From Vibrio methylphosphonaticus (GTDB lineage Bacteria; Pseudomonadota; Gammaproteobacteria; Enterobacterales; Vibrionaceae): a stretch of DNA of 64,000 nucleotides. The translations under genes and the position numbers were made by a program. The notes under the pieces were generated by a model that had not been told where the DNA came from, searched no databases, and saw only the letters and a program-made list of their open reading frames with translations. The stretch lies in the NCBI RefSeq assembly GCF_023634655.1, contig NZ_JAMKMS010000008.1:62001-126000 (forward strand). Reading direction: 5' to 3'. Below, piece after piece: positions 1 to 9,232 of this stretch (its first letter is position 1; the number at the start of each line of letters is the position of its first letter).

Positions 1-288
1 ATTTTTACCCAATCATTTCCGACCTTTTTAGCGCTCACTTTATATCAGCTAGAGTCGAATACTCGCTCAGCAGCGGTACTGGGTTTTGTTGGTGCGGGGG
101 GAATCGGGTTGGTTTATGCAGAAAATATGCGCTTGTGGAACTGGGATGTGGTGACGTTTATTACTTTGCTACTGGTGGTCATCGTTATGGCTATGGATAA
201 GGTATCGAGCATGCTGCGTCAGAAGTACATTATTGGCGAGAACATCCCATTATTTGATAGTAATTCGTCGTATGGAAAAAGGTCTTAA
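1..288 (+). CDS. phnE: Phosphonate-type ABC transporter permease (PhnE-like), C-terminal part
   Basis: An open frame runs from the window edge to TAA at 286-288 and gives 95 residues. It carries a motif typical of the last part of PhnE-type inner-membrane permeases (RSAAVLGFVGAGGIG), followed by a hydrophobic membrane segment and a short cytoplasmic tail. Such permeases move phosphonate, phosphite or related anions with a PhnD binding protein and a PhnC ATPase, which would lie to the left outside the window. The substrate cannot be told from this fragment. A bidirectional terminator follows at about 405-446. Confidence 0.72.
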   Translation: MFTQSFPTFLALTLYQLESNTRSAAVLGFVGAGGIGLVYAENMRLWNWDVVTFITLLLVVIVMAMDKVSSMLRQKYIIGENIPLFDSNSSYGKRS

Positions 289-339
289 GTGTAGCCTTTA
301 ACATCCAACATGTCAGTTGGCGCACGTAAGCTCGACGAT

Positions 340-379
340 AAAGAATAGAGAACCTCTGCAAAGAATAGAGAACCTCTGC
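340..379. repeat. 20-bp perfect tandem duplication
   Basis: The 20-mer AAAGAATAGAGAACCTCTGC occurs twice head to tail (340-359 and 360-379) in the spacer after the PhnE-like gene. No known element is recognised. It looks like a simple slippage or duplication event. Confidence 0.85.
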
Positions 380-404
380 GCAAATAAGTAACCGTAAGGC
401 TTAA

Positions 405-446
405 AAGGCTGGAACAGGGAGTACCTTGTTCCAGCCTTCTTCTATT
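405..446. terminator. Rho-independent terminator, probably bidirectional
   Basis: A 12-bp perfect stem (AAGGCTGGAACA at 405-416 with TGTTCCAGCCTT at 427-438) is followed by a T-rich run on the plus strand and by four T on the minus strand. It sits between two convergent genes, the PhnE-like gene and the gene at 482-856. Confidence 0.8.
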
Positions 447-481
447 TTTGCGTCGGTCTATTGGTCTTGGGAAATGAAGCG

Positions 482-856
482 CTACTGCGTTTCTTTCATC
501 GCAGAGATAACCGAAGGATCATTGAGAAGATTGAACAGTAGGCTCTTAGCGGAGGAGCGTTGTGCGTCGGAGAGCATTTTCTTTGGGTTCTCTCTAGACT
601 GAGTCAGGATGTTTTTGACAAATCGACTGTTGGTGCCGGAGAGCTCATACACATAGCGCAGCGTATCGAGTAATTCATCTTGAGCCAGACTATAAACGGC
701 CATTTCACAACTCAGGTTGTCCATAGACAGAAAGTTGTTCACGATGACTTGGCGCTCGGCGTTAAACTTCTCTTTGGCTTCAAAGGCATCAATCAAAGCT
801 TGAACCCTATCAGCTATCGCGACAGGTACTTCCATTGTCTTTGTTTCATGAGTCAT
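482..856 (-). CDS. Conserved hypothetical protein, 124 aa
   Basis: I do not recognise a family. The ATG is preceded by a strong Shine-Dalgarno (AAAGGAG, 8 bases before the start). The product is a soluble, mostly helical, charged protein without signal peptide or membrane segment. It ends near a bidirectional terminator that it shares with the convergent PhnE-like gene, so it is probably a single-gene unit. Composition and ribosome site look native and I see no sign of decay. Confidence 0.7.
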   Translation of the reverse strand: MTHETKTMEVPVAIADRVQALIDAFEAKEKFNAERQVIVNNFLSMDNLSCEMAVYSLAQDELLDTLRYVYELSGTNSRFVKNILTQSRENPKKMLSDAQRSSAKSLLFNLLNDPSVISAMKETQ

Positions 857-1238
857 TATTGATTCTCCTTTTCTAACTGGGACTAACCACCGCCGCTTAG
901 CGTGGCAATGTCTATTCCTGGTGGCTTTTGATGAGAAGCGCTTAGCCGCATTTCATCTGATTCTACTGCCCCAAGTTTACGCTGTAGTTGCTAATTCATC
1001 ATCTACTTTAGGGAGATTATGAGGGAATGCAATGGATATCCTTTGAATTACTATCGTTTGTTTTCATTAAGGGCGCAATAGGCGATAACCCAAACAACTA
1101 ATGATGCTTTTATGATCATGAACCAATTAAGTTTTTACGACTTTTCCGTTTGTAATCCAGCGCTCTCATTTTACCAACGACATTATTTTCTTGAACTAGA
1201 CTCATTATGTAATTTCTGCATATGTTAAGAGGCGCTTA
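857..1238. other. Intergenic region between divergent genes
   Basis: 382 bp separating the minus-strand 124-aa gene from hdeD. It must hold both promoters. I see AT-rich stretches but no convincing operator, RNA gene or repeat. Confidence 0.5.
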
Positions 1239-1799
1239 ATGGAAAATTCGAATCAATCCCCACGCTCTGATTTTTTGTCAAAAGGTTGGAAATATTTCGT
1301 CATCGTCGGGCTTATTATTTCGTTGGCAGGAATAGGAGCGATGAGCTTGCCAATACTTGCTGGTGTGACAATTTCAACCATTATTGGCGCGGTGCTCCTT
1401 TTTAGTGGTTTAGTACAGGCTTACCATACTTTGTCTATTCATTCGTGGAAGGACAAATTATGGTATGTCTTAAGTGCTGTACTGTATATCGTTGGTGGTT
1501 TATTTATTCTCTTCAAACCACTTGCTGGGCTAGTGACTATTACCATGCTCATGGTAATAGTCATGATTCTAAATGGTCTAACTCGAGTGTTTTTTGGTCT
1601 TGGCAATCAAGGTTTACCTAGCAGAGGCATCATTATTGCGAGTGGTTTACTTTCGGTAGCGATTGGTGGGTACTTTTTTTTATTACTCGACGACCCGGCA
1701 TTCTCGACCGCACTGTTGGGGACGTTTATAGGGATCTCGTTATTAATTGAAGGTATCAGCTTTGTGTTATTAGGTATGAAACTAAAAAGGCTCTCTTAG
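1239..1799 (+). CDS. HdeD/DUF308-family inner-membrane protein
   Basis: 186 residues with six hydrophobic segments in two groups of three, the layout of the HdeD (DUF308) family of small inner-membrane proteins. E. coli HdeD is linked to acid resistance at high cell density, but the molecular role of the family is unclear, so no function beyond the family is claimed. An SD (AGAGG) precedes the ATG. A strong hairpin at 1851-1888 follows, then qnr in the same direction. A short C-terminal KLKRLS tail suits a cytoplasmic end. Confidence 0.8.
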   Translation: MENSNQSPRSDFLSKGWKYFVIVGLIISLAGIGAMSLPILAGVTISTIIGAVLLFSGLVQAYHTLSIHSWKDKLWYVLSAVLYIVGGLFILFKPLAGLVTITMLMVIVMILNGLTRVFFGLGNQGLPSRGIIIASGLLSVAIGGYFFLLLDDPAFSTALLGTFIGISLLIEGISFVLLGMKLKRLS

Positions 1800-1850
1800 C
1801 CCCGAAGAGCTCAGAAATTATTTTCAAAACCCGCTCGTATTAACGAATGA

Positions 1851-1888
1851 AAGCCCCTAGCTTAAACGGCTCGCTAGGGGCTTTAAAT
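1851..1888 (+). terminator. Strong hairpin between hdeD-like gene and qnr
   Basis: Perfect 12-bp stem AAAGCCCCTAGC (1851-1862) with GCTAGGGGCTTT (1874-1885), followed by only a short TTTAAATT. It can terminate the hdeD-like transcript. Since it lies 105 bases before the qnr start it could also sit in a qnr leader. Confidence 0.7.
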
Positions 1889-1992
1889 TGGCGATTTTGG
1901 TGCATGTTAAGCTGTTGATTATAATGGTTTTCTATTTCTATGAAATCAGATGGTCGGATGTTAGTCTTCTTCTGTAAGTAGGAGCACTTAAC

Positions 1993-2649
1993 ATGATTTT
2001 GAAAAATAAACATTTCGAACACCACGATTTTTCTAACCAAGACCTGTCTGATCATCAGTTTGAACACTGTCAGTTTACTCATTGCGACTTTTCTAGAGCC
2101 GATCTACGCGATAGCGCGTTTATTCACTGTAAATTTGTTGAGACGACAGATCTAACAGGGTGCCACTTTGATTACGCAAACTTGAAAGACGCCAGTTTTA
2201 AGCAGTGTCAAATGGCCATGTGTAACTTTGAAGGCGCTGACTGCTTTGGGCTTGAGCTTCGCGAGTGTGATTTAAAAGGCGCCAATTTTTCACGGGCTCG
2301 ATTTGCCAATCAAGTGAGTTACAAAATGTACTTTTGCTCAGCCTATATCACCGACTGTAATCTGTCTTACACTAACTTCGAGCGCGCGGTTATTGAAAAA
2401 TGCGATTTGTTCGAAAACCGTTGGGTAGGCGCTAACTTTCAAGGTGCGTCATTTACAGGTTCAGACTTGAGCCGAGGTGTGTTTTCCCCTGATGCATGGT
2501 CTCAGTTTCGTTTTCAAAATGCTAACTTGTGCCATGTTGATTTAGAAGGGTTGGATCCGCGACGAGTTGACTTGACGGGTGTGAAAATTTGCTCGTGGCA
2601 GCAAGAGCAATTGCTAGAACCACTTGGGCTGGTCGTGATGCCTGATTAA
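1993..2649 (+). CDS. qnr: Qnr family pentapeptide-repeat protein (quinolone protection)
   Basis: 218 residues built almost entirely of pentapeptide repeats of the A(D/N)LXX type, the right-handed quadrilateral beta helix that mimics DNA and shields gyrase and topoisomerase IV from quinolones. The length matches Qnr (214-219 aa). Qnr hallmarks are present: the FCSAYIT segment, the FENRWVGANF segment and the C-terminal LDPRRVDLTGVKICSWQQEQ helix-dimerisation region, nearest in my memory to QnrVC and chromosomal Vibrio Qnr. An SD (AGGAG) lies 8 bases before the ATG. No integron attC site, transposase or composition shift is seen around it, so this looks like a native chromosomal gene. I found no LexA box. 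Confidence 0.92.
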   Translation: MILKNKHFEHHDFSNQDLSDHQFEHCQFTHCDFSRADLRDSAFIHCKFVETTDLTGCHFDYANLKDASFKQCQMAMCNFEGADCFGLELRECDLKGANFSRARFANQVSYKMYFCSAYITDCNLSYTNFERAVIEKCDLFENRWVGANFQGASFTGSDLSRGVFSPDAWSQFRFQNANLCHVDLEGLDPRRVDLTGVKICSWQQEQLLEPLGLVVMPD

Positions 2650-2662
2650 GGCCATCGCATTT

Positions 2663-2691
2663 AGTCTTTAATGTCGCAGGCATTAAAGACT
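2663..2691 (+). terminator. Hairpin after qnr
   Basis: Eleven-base arms AGTCTTTAATG (2663-2673) and CATTAAAGACT (2681-2691) begin 14 bases after the qnr stop. There is no clear T-run, so termination is likely but not certain. Confidence 0.55.
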
Positions 2692-3401
2692 GGTATTGTC
2701 ATGGCGTTCCCAGAGTTTGAGTTTAAAAGAGAACAAAGGGCAATAGTAATGCTTGGATAGCGAGCGCTTAGGGTGCTGCCCTTTAATCAACCCAAATTAG
2801 ACAGTCCTCCTCGTGAAAACGAGGATCTACCAGACCGTATGACTCACTTAACGTAGAAATGAATTACCAAGTGTACGTTTGCAATACGCTGGTGAAGCTT
2901 GCCTTTTTCTAGAAAATGACGGCTATTTTTGTGCGCTAACATTTGCTCTGTACGTTGTCATTACTGAGGGACCTTAAAGTGTGGGCTTTGGGTTGGTGAC
3001 TTGTGGTGTGTCCTTTCATTTCTATTAACTTAATTGTATCAATTGGTAACTAAAATAATCTCTGAAAATAATAATAATTTCCCGCGCAAATAAATCATTA
3101 GTGTGTAATTCTCACGGTGAATGGGTGGTGGTGGTGAGGTATTTTTAATGCTTGTTCACTAAGAGGTAAATTAACAGGTTGTTATTAAAGATTTTTATTA
3201 TTTTGTCGCTTAGTTATAGATGCGTTGAGCTTATCTAAGAAGGTAATATATAGAATGATATATTTTTTAATAGTAAATAAATCAATCCATACGGTAAAGG
3301 TGGGAGTTGATTATACATCTTGCTTTATAAGGTGATGTGCTTAATATTAAATGTGTCAATGTATATTGATCAATTTGCTGTTCTATATTTTAGGGAATCG
3401 A
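2692..3401. other. 710-bp intergenic region before the FIST chemoreceptor
   Basis: No credible ORF is seen. It holds a small perfect hairpin (TCCTCGT-GAAA-ACGAGGA, 2808-2825) with a stable GNRA-type GAAA loop, and an AT-rich last 350 bp that should contain the promoter of the downstream gene. The hairpin has no T-run, so it is not an obvious terminator. It could belong to a small RNA or leader, which I cannot decide from sequence alone. Confidence 0.4.
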
Positions 3402-5390
3402 ATGTTGTTCAAGTTTCGGAAAAAAAACATGGATATGAATAAATCCATGAACGACGAAGTAATAAAAGTTGTTAACCTTGACGTGGTATCGGTGTCGTCA
3501 TTGGATTCGAGTGATTTATTGTTTAATGGTAACAAGCCAGTATTCGGGGTTGGCTTTGTTCCTCATGGCCATGATCTTAGCCAGCTCCACCGTGTGCTCA
3601 GTCGAATGGTGGACGGACCTTTAATTCTTACCTCTACGGCGGGTGAATTATCTTCTAGTCATAACAACTTGTATTTAGACACGGGTCAAACCAAAACCAT
3701 GGTACTTCAGCTGTTTTCAGCGGAACTTATTGGGAGGGTCGATACTCATACAATGCCATTACCTTGTGATGATATTCAACGTGGCGTTAGCCATGCACAG
3801 CCTTCAGCTCGTGTTCTGGAAATCGAAAAGCATCTCGACAATATTCAGTTAGCGTTCCCACTGGACCCTCGCGACTGTTTTTCAATGACGCTGGTAAATG
3901 GTCTGACAAACAGTGAAAATTGGCTGATGGAAGCGGTGTATCAATCGGGGAAGTTCCCGGTCCCCTTTGTTGGCGGCACTTCCGCAGGAAGCTTGAACTT
4001 TGATAGTGCGCCTTTTCATGATGGAACATCAGTGCGCCATCAGCACGCTTTGTTGTGTTTTATTAAGCTCAACCCTGAGTATCAATTCCAGCTATTTAAA
4101 ACACAAAACTTTGAGCCAGTAGGGCGCTCTTGGTTAATTGGTGATGCTAATCCGTCTTTGCGTTACGTGACTGGTGTATTGTCTGCGACAACCATGGAAA
4201 TACAAGGTTTTCTCAGCGAGCTTGCGAGTCATTTTCGTTGTCGAGTCGATCAGGTTGAACAGTCTTTATCGGACTATACCTTTGCGGTAAAAGTGCAAGG
4301 TGAGTATTTCGTACGTTCGGTTGCTAATATTGATATATCGGAAGGAAAGGTCCATTTTTATTGTGATACTCCATTAGGAACTGAACTGCATTTAATGCGA
4401 AAGACGGCGTTTGTTGAACAAACGAATAAAGATTTTGTTAGACAGTTAATTAATGAAGATGAACTGGTTGGTGGTATTTTATTCGATTGCATCCTGAGGC
4501 GATTAAATAATAGCCGGGAATTGAATAATCTCAGTAACTTTAACTCGCTTCCTGTCGCGGGATTTTCTACTTTTGGTGAGCTGTTTGGGGTAAACATTAA
4601 TGAAACCTTGAGTGCCATTTTCTTTAGTCGACGTAGGGAAGGTGTGGAACAAGCTCACGGTCAATTTGTTACCGATTATGCTTCTTACGCTAATTACTTC
4701 TCGCAACTGAAGCTACGCTCCAATGAACTGATGATGCGTATTCAAGAGCGCTCACTCTCAGATTCCATCAAGGCGATGAGTGTTGCAAATAAATCCAGTG
4801 AACTGACTCAAAATTCCATTAGCTACATTGACCACATTGGCAGCAACTCTTCGGCGCTGTCGGCAGATACCAATCAATTTAGTGGCACCGTGCGATCACT
4901 AGAAAGCGAAGTGTCTGCGTTGCAGAAAAATATTACCTCAGTGGAGAAGGAAGCGGAAAGTCTGCGCAGTGTATTGTCGATCATTGATAAAATTGCCGAT
5001 CAGACTAACCTGTTAGCGCTTAATGCCAGTATTGAGGCCGCAAGGGCAGGTGAGTACGGTCGTGGCTTTGCCGTGGTTGCCGATGAGGTGCGTAATTTGG
5101 CGAAAAGCACCCAGCAGTCATTGGATAATTCTCGATCGAGCGTTAATGCTCTGTTTGAACAAATGGACACGATTGCCGATGTGGTAAAGACCGTAGGCCA
5201 GCATATGCACGATGCGACAGAAAAAACCGAATCGATCGCGGTTGCTATCCAAGACATCGACAGCCTAGCCCGTGATACCAATCGACTGCTCGAAAATAGC
5301 CATAATATCTCAACCGAACTACAACAGATGGAAGCAAGAGCGCAGCAACACCAGCAAGATGTGGAAACCATTCGCAATCAAGTGGGTTAG
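3402..5390 (+). CDS. Soluble methyl-accepting chemoreceptor with FIST sensor domains
   Basis: 662 residues from the ATG at 3402, chosen because AGGGA lies just before it; an upstream in-frame ATG at 3351 has no ribosome site. The first ~410 residues look like FIST_N plus FIST_C, a sensory module proposed for small ligands; in NosP proteins it binds haem and nitric oxide. No transmembrane helix or HAMP is present. A coiled-coil receptor domain follows with the conserved hairpin tip at about 534-560 ([18 protein letters not shown]). It should therefore act as a cytoplasmic MCP that signals to CheA/CheW. The ligand is unknown. It stands alone, with no chemotaxis gene beside it. Confidence 0.85.
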   Translation: MLFKFRKKNMDMNKSMNDEVIKVVNLDVVSVSSLDSSDLLFNGNKPVFGVGFVPHGHDLSQLHRVLSRMVDGPLILTSTAGELSSSHNNLYLDTGQTKTMVLQLFSAELIGRVDTHTMPLPCDDIQRGVSHAQPSARVLEIEKHLDNIQLAFPLDPRDCFSMTLVNGLTNSENWLMEAVYQSGKFPVPFVGGTSAGSLNFDSAPFHDGTSVRHQHALLCFIKLNPEYQFQLFKTQNFEPVGRSWLIGDANPSLRYVTGVLSATTMEIQGFLSELASHFRCRVDQVEQSLSDYTFAVKVQGEYFVRSVANIDISEGKVHFYCDTPLGTELHLMRKTAFVEQTNKDFVRQLINEDELVGGILFDCILRRLNNSRELNNLSNFNSLPVAGFSTFGELFGVNINETLSAIFFSRRREGVEQAHGQFVTDYASYANYFSQLKLRSNELMMRIQERSLSDSIKAMSVANKSSELTQNSISYIDHIGSNSSALSADTNQFSGTVRSLESEVSALQKNITSVEKEAESLRSVLSIIDKIADQTNLLALNASIEAARAGEYGRGFAVVADEVRNLAKSTQQSLDNSRSSVNALFEQMDTIADVVKTVGQHMHDATEKTESIAVAIQDIDSLARDTNRLLENSHNISTELQQMEARAQQHQQDVETIRNQVG

Positions 5391-5502
5391 TGTCTCAGGA
5401 GAATAGGTCAGCACGCCGGTGTGGGATTATAAATTTGAGAAATAAACAAGGTGATGGGGCTACGTTATAACGGTCAACTCGGTGACATTGATCGTTATAG
5501 CA

Positions 5503-6522
5503 CTAAGTGAATCGCGATGGTGCTCGACACAGGGACATAATAATCCCAAAGTAGGTGCCTTGGGTGATCATAGCGGTTCCACCATAACTAAAATAAGGCA
5601 GTGGGCTGCCCATAACGGGGAGTAATCCACTAACCATGCCGGTGTTAATAAAGGCGTACAGGAAAAAGCTCAACGCTAACGAACCACAAACCAGTCTGCC
5701 AAAGGCGTGATGGCAATTGTACGAGATCCACAGTGTACGCAGCCGACAAATTCCCATTCTTCTGCATAGGAACAATGGGAATTTGTCGGTATGACTTTCG
5801 GGAATAAACCCCAGTGCGCTTTGCGTGGTATTCGCCCAACCTTTACCCGTTATCTCACCAGATCCAATGGCGATATGTGATTGGATAATTTGATAGCCAG
5901 CCCCTAACGGGTCACTTTCTGGATTCAGGAATTGCAGCATTCGCTTCTTCTGATAGGTCTCAATAACGAAGAGCCATAGCAGTGGAATGAGAGTGGCAAT
6001 TAAGCCAACAAAGCCGCCAATAATCTTCCAACTCATGCCTGCAAAATACAGCACAAACACCATGTAAATGACGCCATCGAGATCCGGTTGAACAAATATC
6101 AATCAGGTCGGAACGGCAGTGAGCAGTAATGCGTAGAAAATTCGGGTGCCGGTCGCTCGCTCGCCATCTCTTTGTACAAACCAAACCATCATCATAGGGA
6201 TGGCCAGTTTAACTAGTTCGGAGGGCTGAAAACGAAAGCCTGCGATGAGAGCCATTCGTCTGTCGCCAGCGAACACCACTGCCACGAGCAGGCTCACGGT
6301 GACCAAATATAGGTAAGGTGAAAAGCGGCGATATTGTTTCGCGGGGATGGCCGACATAATGACAATACAAGCTAACGAAATAACGCATCGAATGAGGTGG
6401 TTAGTAATCACAGATTCACTGAATCCACTGGCGCTCCATATAGCGATGGTGCTAAGCAGCATGAGCGCCAAAATAGCTATTACAATGGATAAATCAAGTT
6501 GAGGGAACAGGTACTTGTTCAA
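5503..6522 (-). pseudogene. rodA/mrdB-like peptidoglycan polymerase gene, inactivated
   Basis: The minus strand encodes a SEDS-family (RodA-type) sequence in pieces. The first 139 codons (from 6522) carry RFQPSELVKLA and end at an in-frame TGA at 6101-6103 exactly where RodA continues (VPT-stop-LIFVQPDLDG). The next part holds NPESDPLGAGYQIIQSHIAIGSG and ESHTD, then shifts frame near 5750, where the expected EEW-FVG segment is found in another frame, then returns to NTGMVSGLLPVMGSPLPYFSYGG. A last shift near 5520 spoils the C-terminus. One nonsense change and several frameshifts mean it cannot make RodA. A functional rodA must lie elsewhere if the cell is rod-shaped. Confidence 0.88.
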
Positions 6523-6647
6523 TTTATTGCCCGGTGAAGTGGCACGAATATGGCCACAACTATTAACAATTAAGGGACATTAACAATTTAGCCACGGTAA
6601 AAATGTGAATCTATTGCTTGTACATTGACAGGTCAGTCAATTTGCAT

Positions 6648-6675
6648 AAAAAGGTGCTCGATGAGCACCTTTTTC
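6648..6675. terminator. Bidirectional terminator after glcG
   Basis: AAAAAGGTGCTC-GAT-GAGCACCTTTTT forms a perfect 12-bp stem with A and T runs on the two sides. It ends the minus-strand aceB-glcG unit. Confidence 0.85.
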
Positions 6676-6697
6676 TTTATTGAACCATAACCGTGAT

Positions 6698-7135
6698 TTA
6701 ACTCGGCCGTTCATCACAATATAAATTGGCATAGTCGATGCCAGTTAAGGCACAACTCTCATCGAGATCGGATAAGTCGCCACTGACGCCTATTGCCCCA
6801 ACCACCGTTTTTTCCGCATCTCGAATCAATAACCCGCCAGGCACGGGTACCATATTGCCATGCGCGAGCACGTTAATAGCTGAAATAAAGGCTGGCCTGG
6901 AATCGGCATCTTGTGCCAATTTTCTGGAGGAGCAACCAAGCGCTAGCGCTCCCCAAGCTTTAGCAATCGCTATGTCAGGTCGCATCATACTTGAGCCATC
7001 TTGTCGCTGCAGGGTAATGAGTTTTCCACCACTGTCGAGAACCGCGACCGTGAGTGGTGCACTGTGGCTTTCTTCTCCTGCGCCGAAAGCGCCATCTGTA
7101 ATGGTCAGTGCTTGCTTAAGCGTTAAACTTCCCAT
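6698..7135 (-). CDS. glcG: GlcG/HbpS-like (DUF336) protein
   Basis: 145 residues of the GlcG/HbpS family (DUF336). Family features are the VAVLDSGGKLI strand-turn, the ALGCSSRKLAQ helix and GGLLIRD followed by VVGAIGVSG. Members are encoded with glycolate and glyoxylate genes (GlcG in E. coli) or bind haem and cobalamin (HbpS, PduO C-terminal part). The exact role is not settled. AGGAG lies 7 bases before the ATG. It follows aceB in the same direction after 167 bp with no clear terminator between, which suits an aceB-glcG transcript and a link with glyoxylate use. Confidence 0.82.
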   Translation of the reverse strand: MGSLTLKQALTITDGAFGAGEESHSAPLTVAVLDSGGKLITLQRQDGSSMMRPDIAIAKAWGALALGCSSRKLAQDADSRPAFISAINVLAHGNMVPVPGGLLIRDAEKTVVGAIGVSGDLSDLDESCALTGIDYANLYCDERPS

Positions 7136-7302
7136 GTCAATCTCCTAGTTTTATCGCGTTTATCGTGGTGCTACTCACTATTGAAAGATGGCATCAAGAA
7201 AGTGGCATGAAGCAGTTCCTGCATTGCATGCCTACTTTTCGAATCGCTTTAATGGTCACTAACGTGGAGTGTCGAGCGTTTGATCATTAAAGCGGTTGGC
7301 TC

Positions 7303-8919
7303 CTACAGCAGTTGATAGCTTGGAAGGGTCAGGAAGTTAGCGAATGTCTTTGCCGTTGATAGTTCATAAAAAAGGTCAGCTGTTTCAACAAAACGACCAG
7401 CAGCATAGCGTGTCTCGCCAACTTCCTGTTTGATAGTGTGCAGTTCTTCATAGAGCCAGCGATGGAAGAGTGCTTGAGTGAACACTTGTCCATCATCTAG
7501 CGCTATTGCATGGTGGATCCATTGCCAAAGGTTGGCTCTTGAAATTTCAGCGGTGGCGGCATCTTCCATTAATCCGTATATCGGCACGCAGCCATGCCCT
7601 TGAATCCAAGCTTCAATGTAGTACAACGCAATGCGAATATTTTTTCTGACCCCTGCCTCATCTCGAGTGCCTGTGCAAGGGGTGAGTAATTGCTTGGCAT
7701 CAATGGTATGTGTAGGGCTAGGGAAATGGATTTGATTTGGCTGCCCCTTAAGATGTTCGTTAAAAGTCGACATGGCTAAATCAACCAATGCAGGGTGCGC
7801 CACCCAAGTACCATCATGGCCATTGAGCACTTCACGTTGTTTGTCGTCAATAACCTTGCGCGTCACTGTCGCCATTTCTTGGGGGTCTTTTGATGGGATA
7901 AATGCAGACATGCCTCCCATAGCAAGTGCGCCTCGCGCGTGGCAAGTTCGAACTAATAATTGGCTGTAGGCTTTAAGAAAGGCTTGATCCATACCGATGC
8001 CATGTCGGTCTGGTAGGATTTTGTCGGCGTGGTTTTTTAAGGTTTTGATGTAGCTAAATATGTAGTCCCAGCGCCCACAGTTCATTGCCACAATATGGTG
8101 TCGCATGACATAGAGGATTTCATCCATTTGGAATACGGCTGGCAATGTTTCTATGAGCACGGTGGCGCGAATGGTGCCCGTGGGGACATTAAAATAACGT
8201 TCAGTGAAGCAAAATATGTCATCCCACCACTGAGCTTCTTCCATGGTCTCTAGTTTAGGAAGGTAGTAATACACACCTTGTCCTTTTGCTGCGCGAGTTT
8301 GGTAGTTATGGAAAAAATACAAAGCAAAATCCATCAGGCAGCCAGGAATAGCTCGCTGCTCAAACCGAATGGACTTTTCGGGTAAGTGGAGACCACGAGG
8401 GCGAGCAATAAGTAACGCCGGTTTGGTGTCTAATGTGTAATTCTTTGCTTTAGCTTGATCGTAATAATTGATCGTGCCCAAGTTGGCGTCGCGCAGATTG
8501 ATTTGTCCTTCAACCATATTTTCCCATGTTGGTGACGACGCATCTTCAAAACAACACATAAAGACTTTGGCACCAGAGTTGAGAGCATTGATAACCATTT
8601 TTCGCTCAACGGGGCCGGTAATTTCAACACGCCGATCAAGCAGCTCCTGAGGTGGTGGAGTGATTTGCCACGTTTTATCATCACGAATAGCTTTAGTATC
8701 CGAGCGAAAATCAGGCGTGACGCCTTGATCATATTGCGCTTGCATGGTTTCACGTTGTCCAAGTAGGGCATCACGTCGTTGGCCAAATTTATCGACTAAC
8801 GAGGATAAGAAGCACAGCGCGCCATCGGATAAAATGTCTTGGTATCCTTGCGGTAAAGTCGTACCCACCACTTGGATACTGTGCATCGTTGTTTCTTCCT
8901 TCACGTTATTTATTGTCAT
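7303..8919 (-). CDS. aceB: Malate synthase A
   Basis: 538 residues, the usual size of the short malate synthase isoform A, which condenses glyoxylate with acetyl-CoA to malate. Recognisable are EITGPVERKMVINALNSGAK, the FEDASSPTWENMVEGQINL segment, RPRGLHLPEKS and the ATVLIETLPAVFQMDEILY active-site strand. The ATG at 8919 has AGGAGACG before it; a second ATG 11 codons on also has an SD-like GAAGGAAG. No aceA (isocitrate lyase) is adjacent. It is paired instead with gcl across a shared intergenic region, and the purine-type operator TTGTATACAA sits 32 bases upstream, so here it probably serves glyoxylate from purines. Confidence 0.95.
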   Translation of the reverse strand: MTINNVKEETTMHSIQVVGTTLPQGYQDILSDGALCFLSSLVDKFGQRRDALLGQRETMQAQYDQGVTPDFRSDTKAIRDDKTWQITPPPQELLDRRVEITGPVERKMVINALNSGAKVFMCCFEDASSPTWENMVEGQINLRDANLGTINYYDQAKAKNYTLDTKPALLIARPRGLHLPEKSIRFEQRAIPGCLMDFALYFFHNYQTRAAKGQGVYYYLPKLETMEEAQWWDDIFCFTERYFNVPTGTIRATVLIETLPAVFQMDEILYVMRHHIVAMNCGRWDYIFSYIKTLKNHADKILPDRHGIGMDQAFLKAYSQLLVRTCHARGALAMGGMSAFIPSKDPQEMATVTRKVIDDKQREVLNGHDGTWVAHPALVDLAMSTFNEHLKGQPNQIHFPSPTHTIDAKQLLTPCTGTRDEAGVRKNIRIALYYIEAWIQGHGCVPIYGLMEDAATAEISRANLWQWIHHAIALDDGQVFTQALFHRWLYEELHTIKQEVGETRYAAGRFVETADLFYELSTAKTFANFLTLPSYQLL

Positions 8920-8951
8920 TACTCGTCTCCTTTAAACAATGTCTTTTGATT

Positions 8952-8961
8952 TTGTATACAA
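8952..8961. promoter_or_regulatory. GntR/FCD-type operator before aceB
   Basis: TTGTATACAA, a perfect palindrome (extending to TTTTGTATACAAAA), 32 bases before the aceB start. It fits the known FCD-subfamily pattern of GTA/TAC half-sites. The same 10-mer is found before gcl, puuE and the gntR gene at 59286-60020. Confidence 0.7.
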
Positions 8962-9204
8962 AAGTACATTAATTAATCTACTTATATTTTAATTTGTGTG
9001 AACAATCAAAGGGTATTTAACAATTATTTTTCATTAAAAATGTAGGAAAATTATTTTTATATAAAGATAGTTAATGTAAAGCTATGTGGGTAAGGGCTTG
9101 TGTGGTTAGTGATCACTTAGTGCCAATGCTCTATGTTGCAAAAATGTAGATTTTTGACTTGCGATATCTCCAATATGATTCATAGTACACAAAACAATAT
9201 TAAA

Positions 9205-9214
9205 TTGTATACAA
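9205..9214. promoter_or_regulatory. GntR/FCD-type operator before gcl
   Basis: TTGTATACAA (ATTGTATACAAT extended) ending 18 bases before the gcl ATG, just upstream of its SD. A repressor bound here would block initiation or early elongation of gcl-hyi-glxR. Confidence 0.7.
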
Positions 9215-9232
9215 TCTGAATTGGAGAGTAAC

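Larger units (their letters stand above)
8920..9232. other. Divergent promoter region aceB / gcl
   Basis: 313 AT-rich bp between two divergent glyoxylate operons. Each side has one copy of the palindrome TTGTATACAA near its gene. I see no ORF or RNA gene. The aceB-side site probably lies close to its promoter; the gcl-side site overlaps the likely transcription start or leader. Confidence 0.6.

Noticed and set aside
1900..1992. Possible LexA box before qnr (CTGTTGATTATAATGG)
   Set aside because: Only the left half matches the SOS box; the right half lacks ACAG. No SOS control is claimed.
1993..2649. qnr as part of an integron cassette
   Set aside because: No attC-like site, integrase or cassette neighbours are visible; it looks native.
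5645..6184. Two further minus-strand frames of 64-74 codons
   Set aside because: They are alternative frames of the broken rodA-like gene and not separate genes.
6625..6640. RutR-like box TTGACAGGTCAGTCAA
   Set aside because: The symmetry and spacing differ from TGACC-N4-GGTCA, and it lies at a 3' end between a pseudogene and a terminator, not in a promoter.
6738..7148. 136-codon plus-strand frame
   Set aside because: It is a shadow of glcG; the minus-strand frame has the SD and the family motifs.
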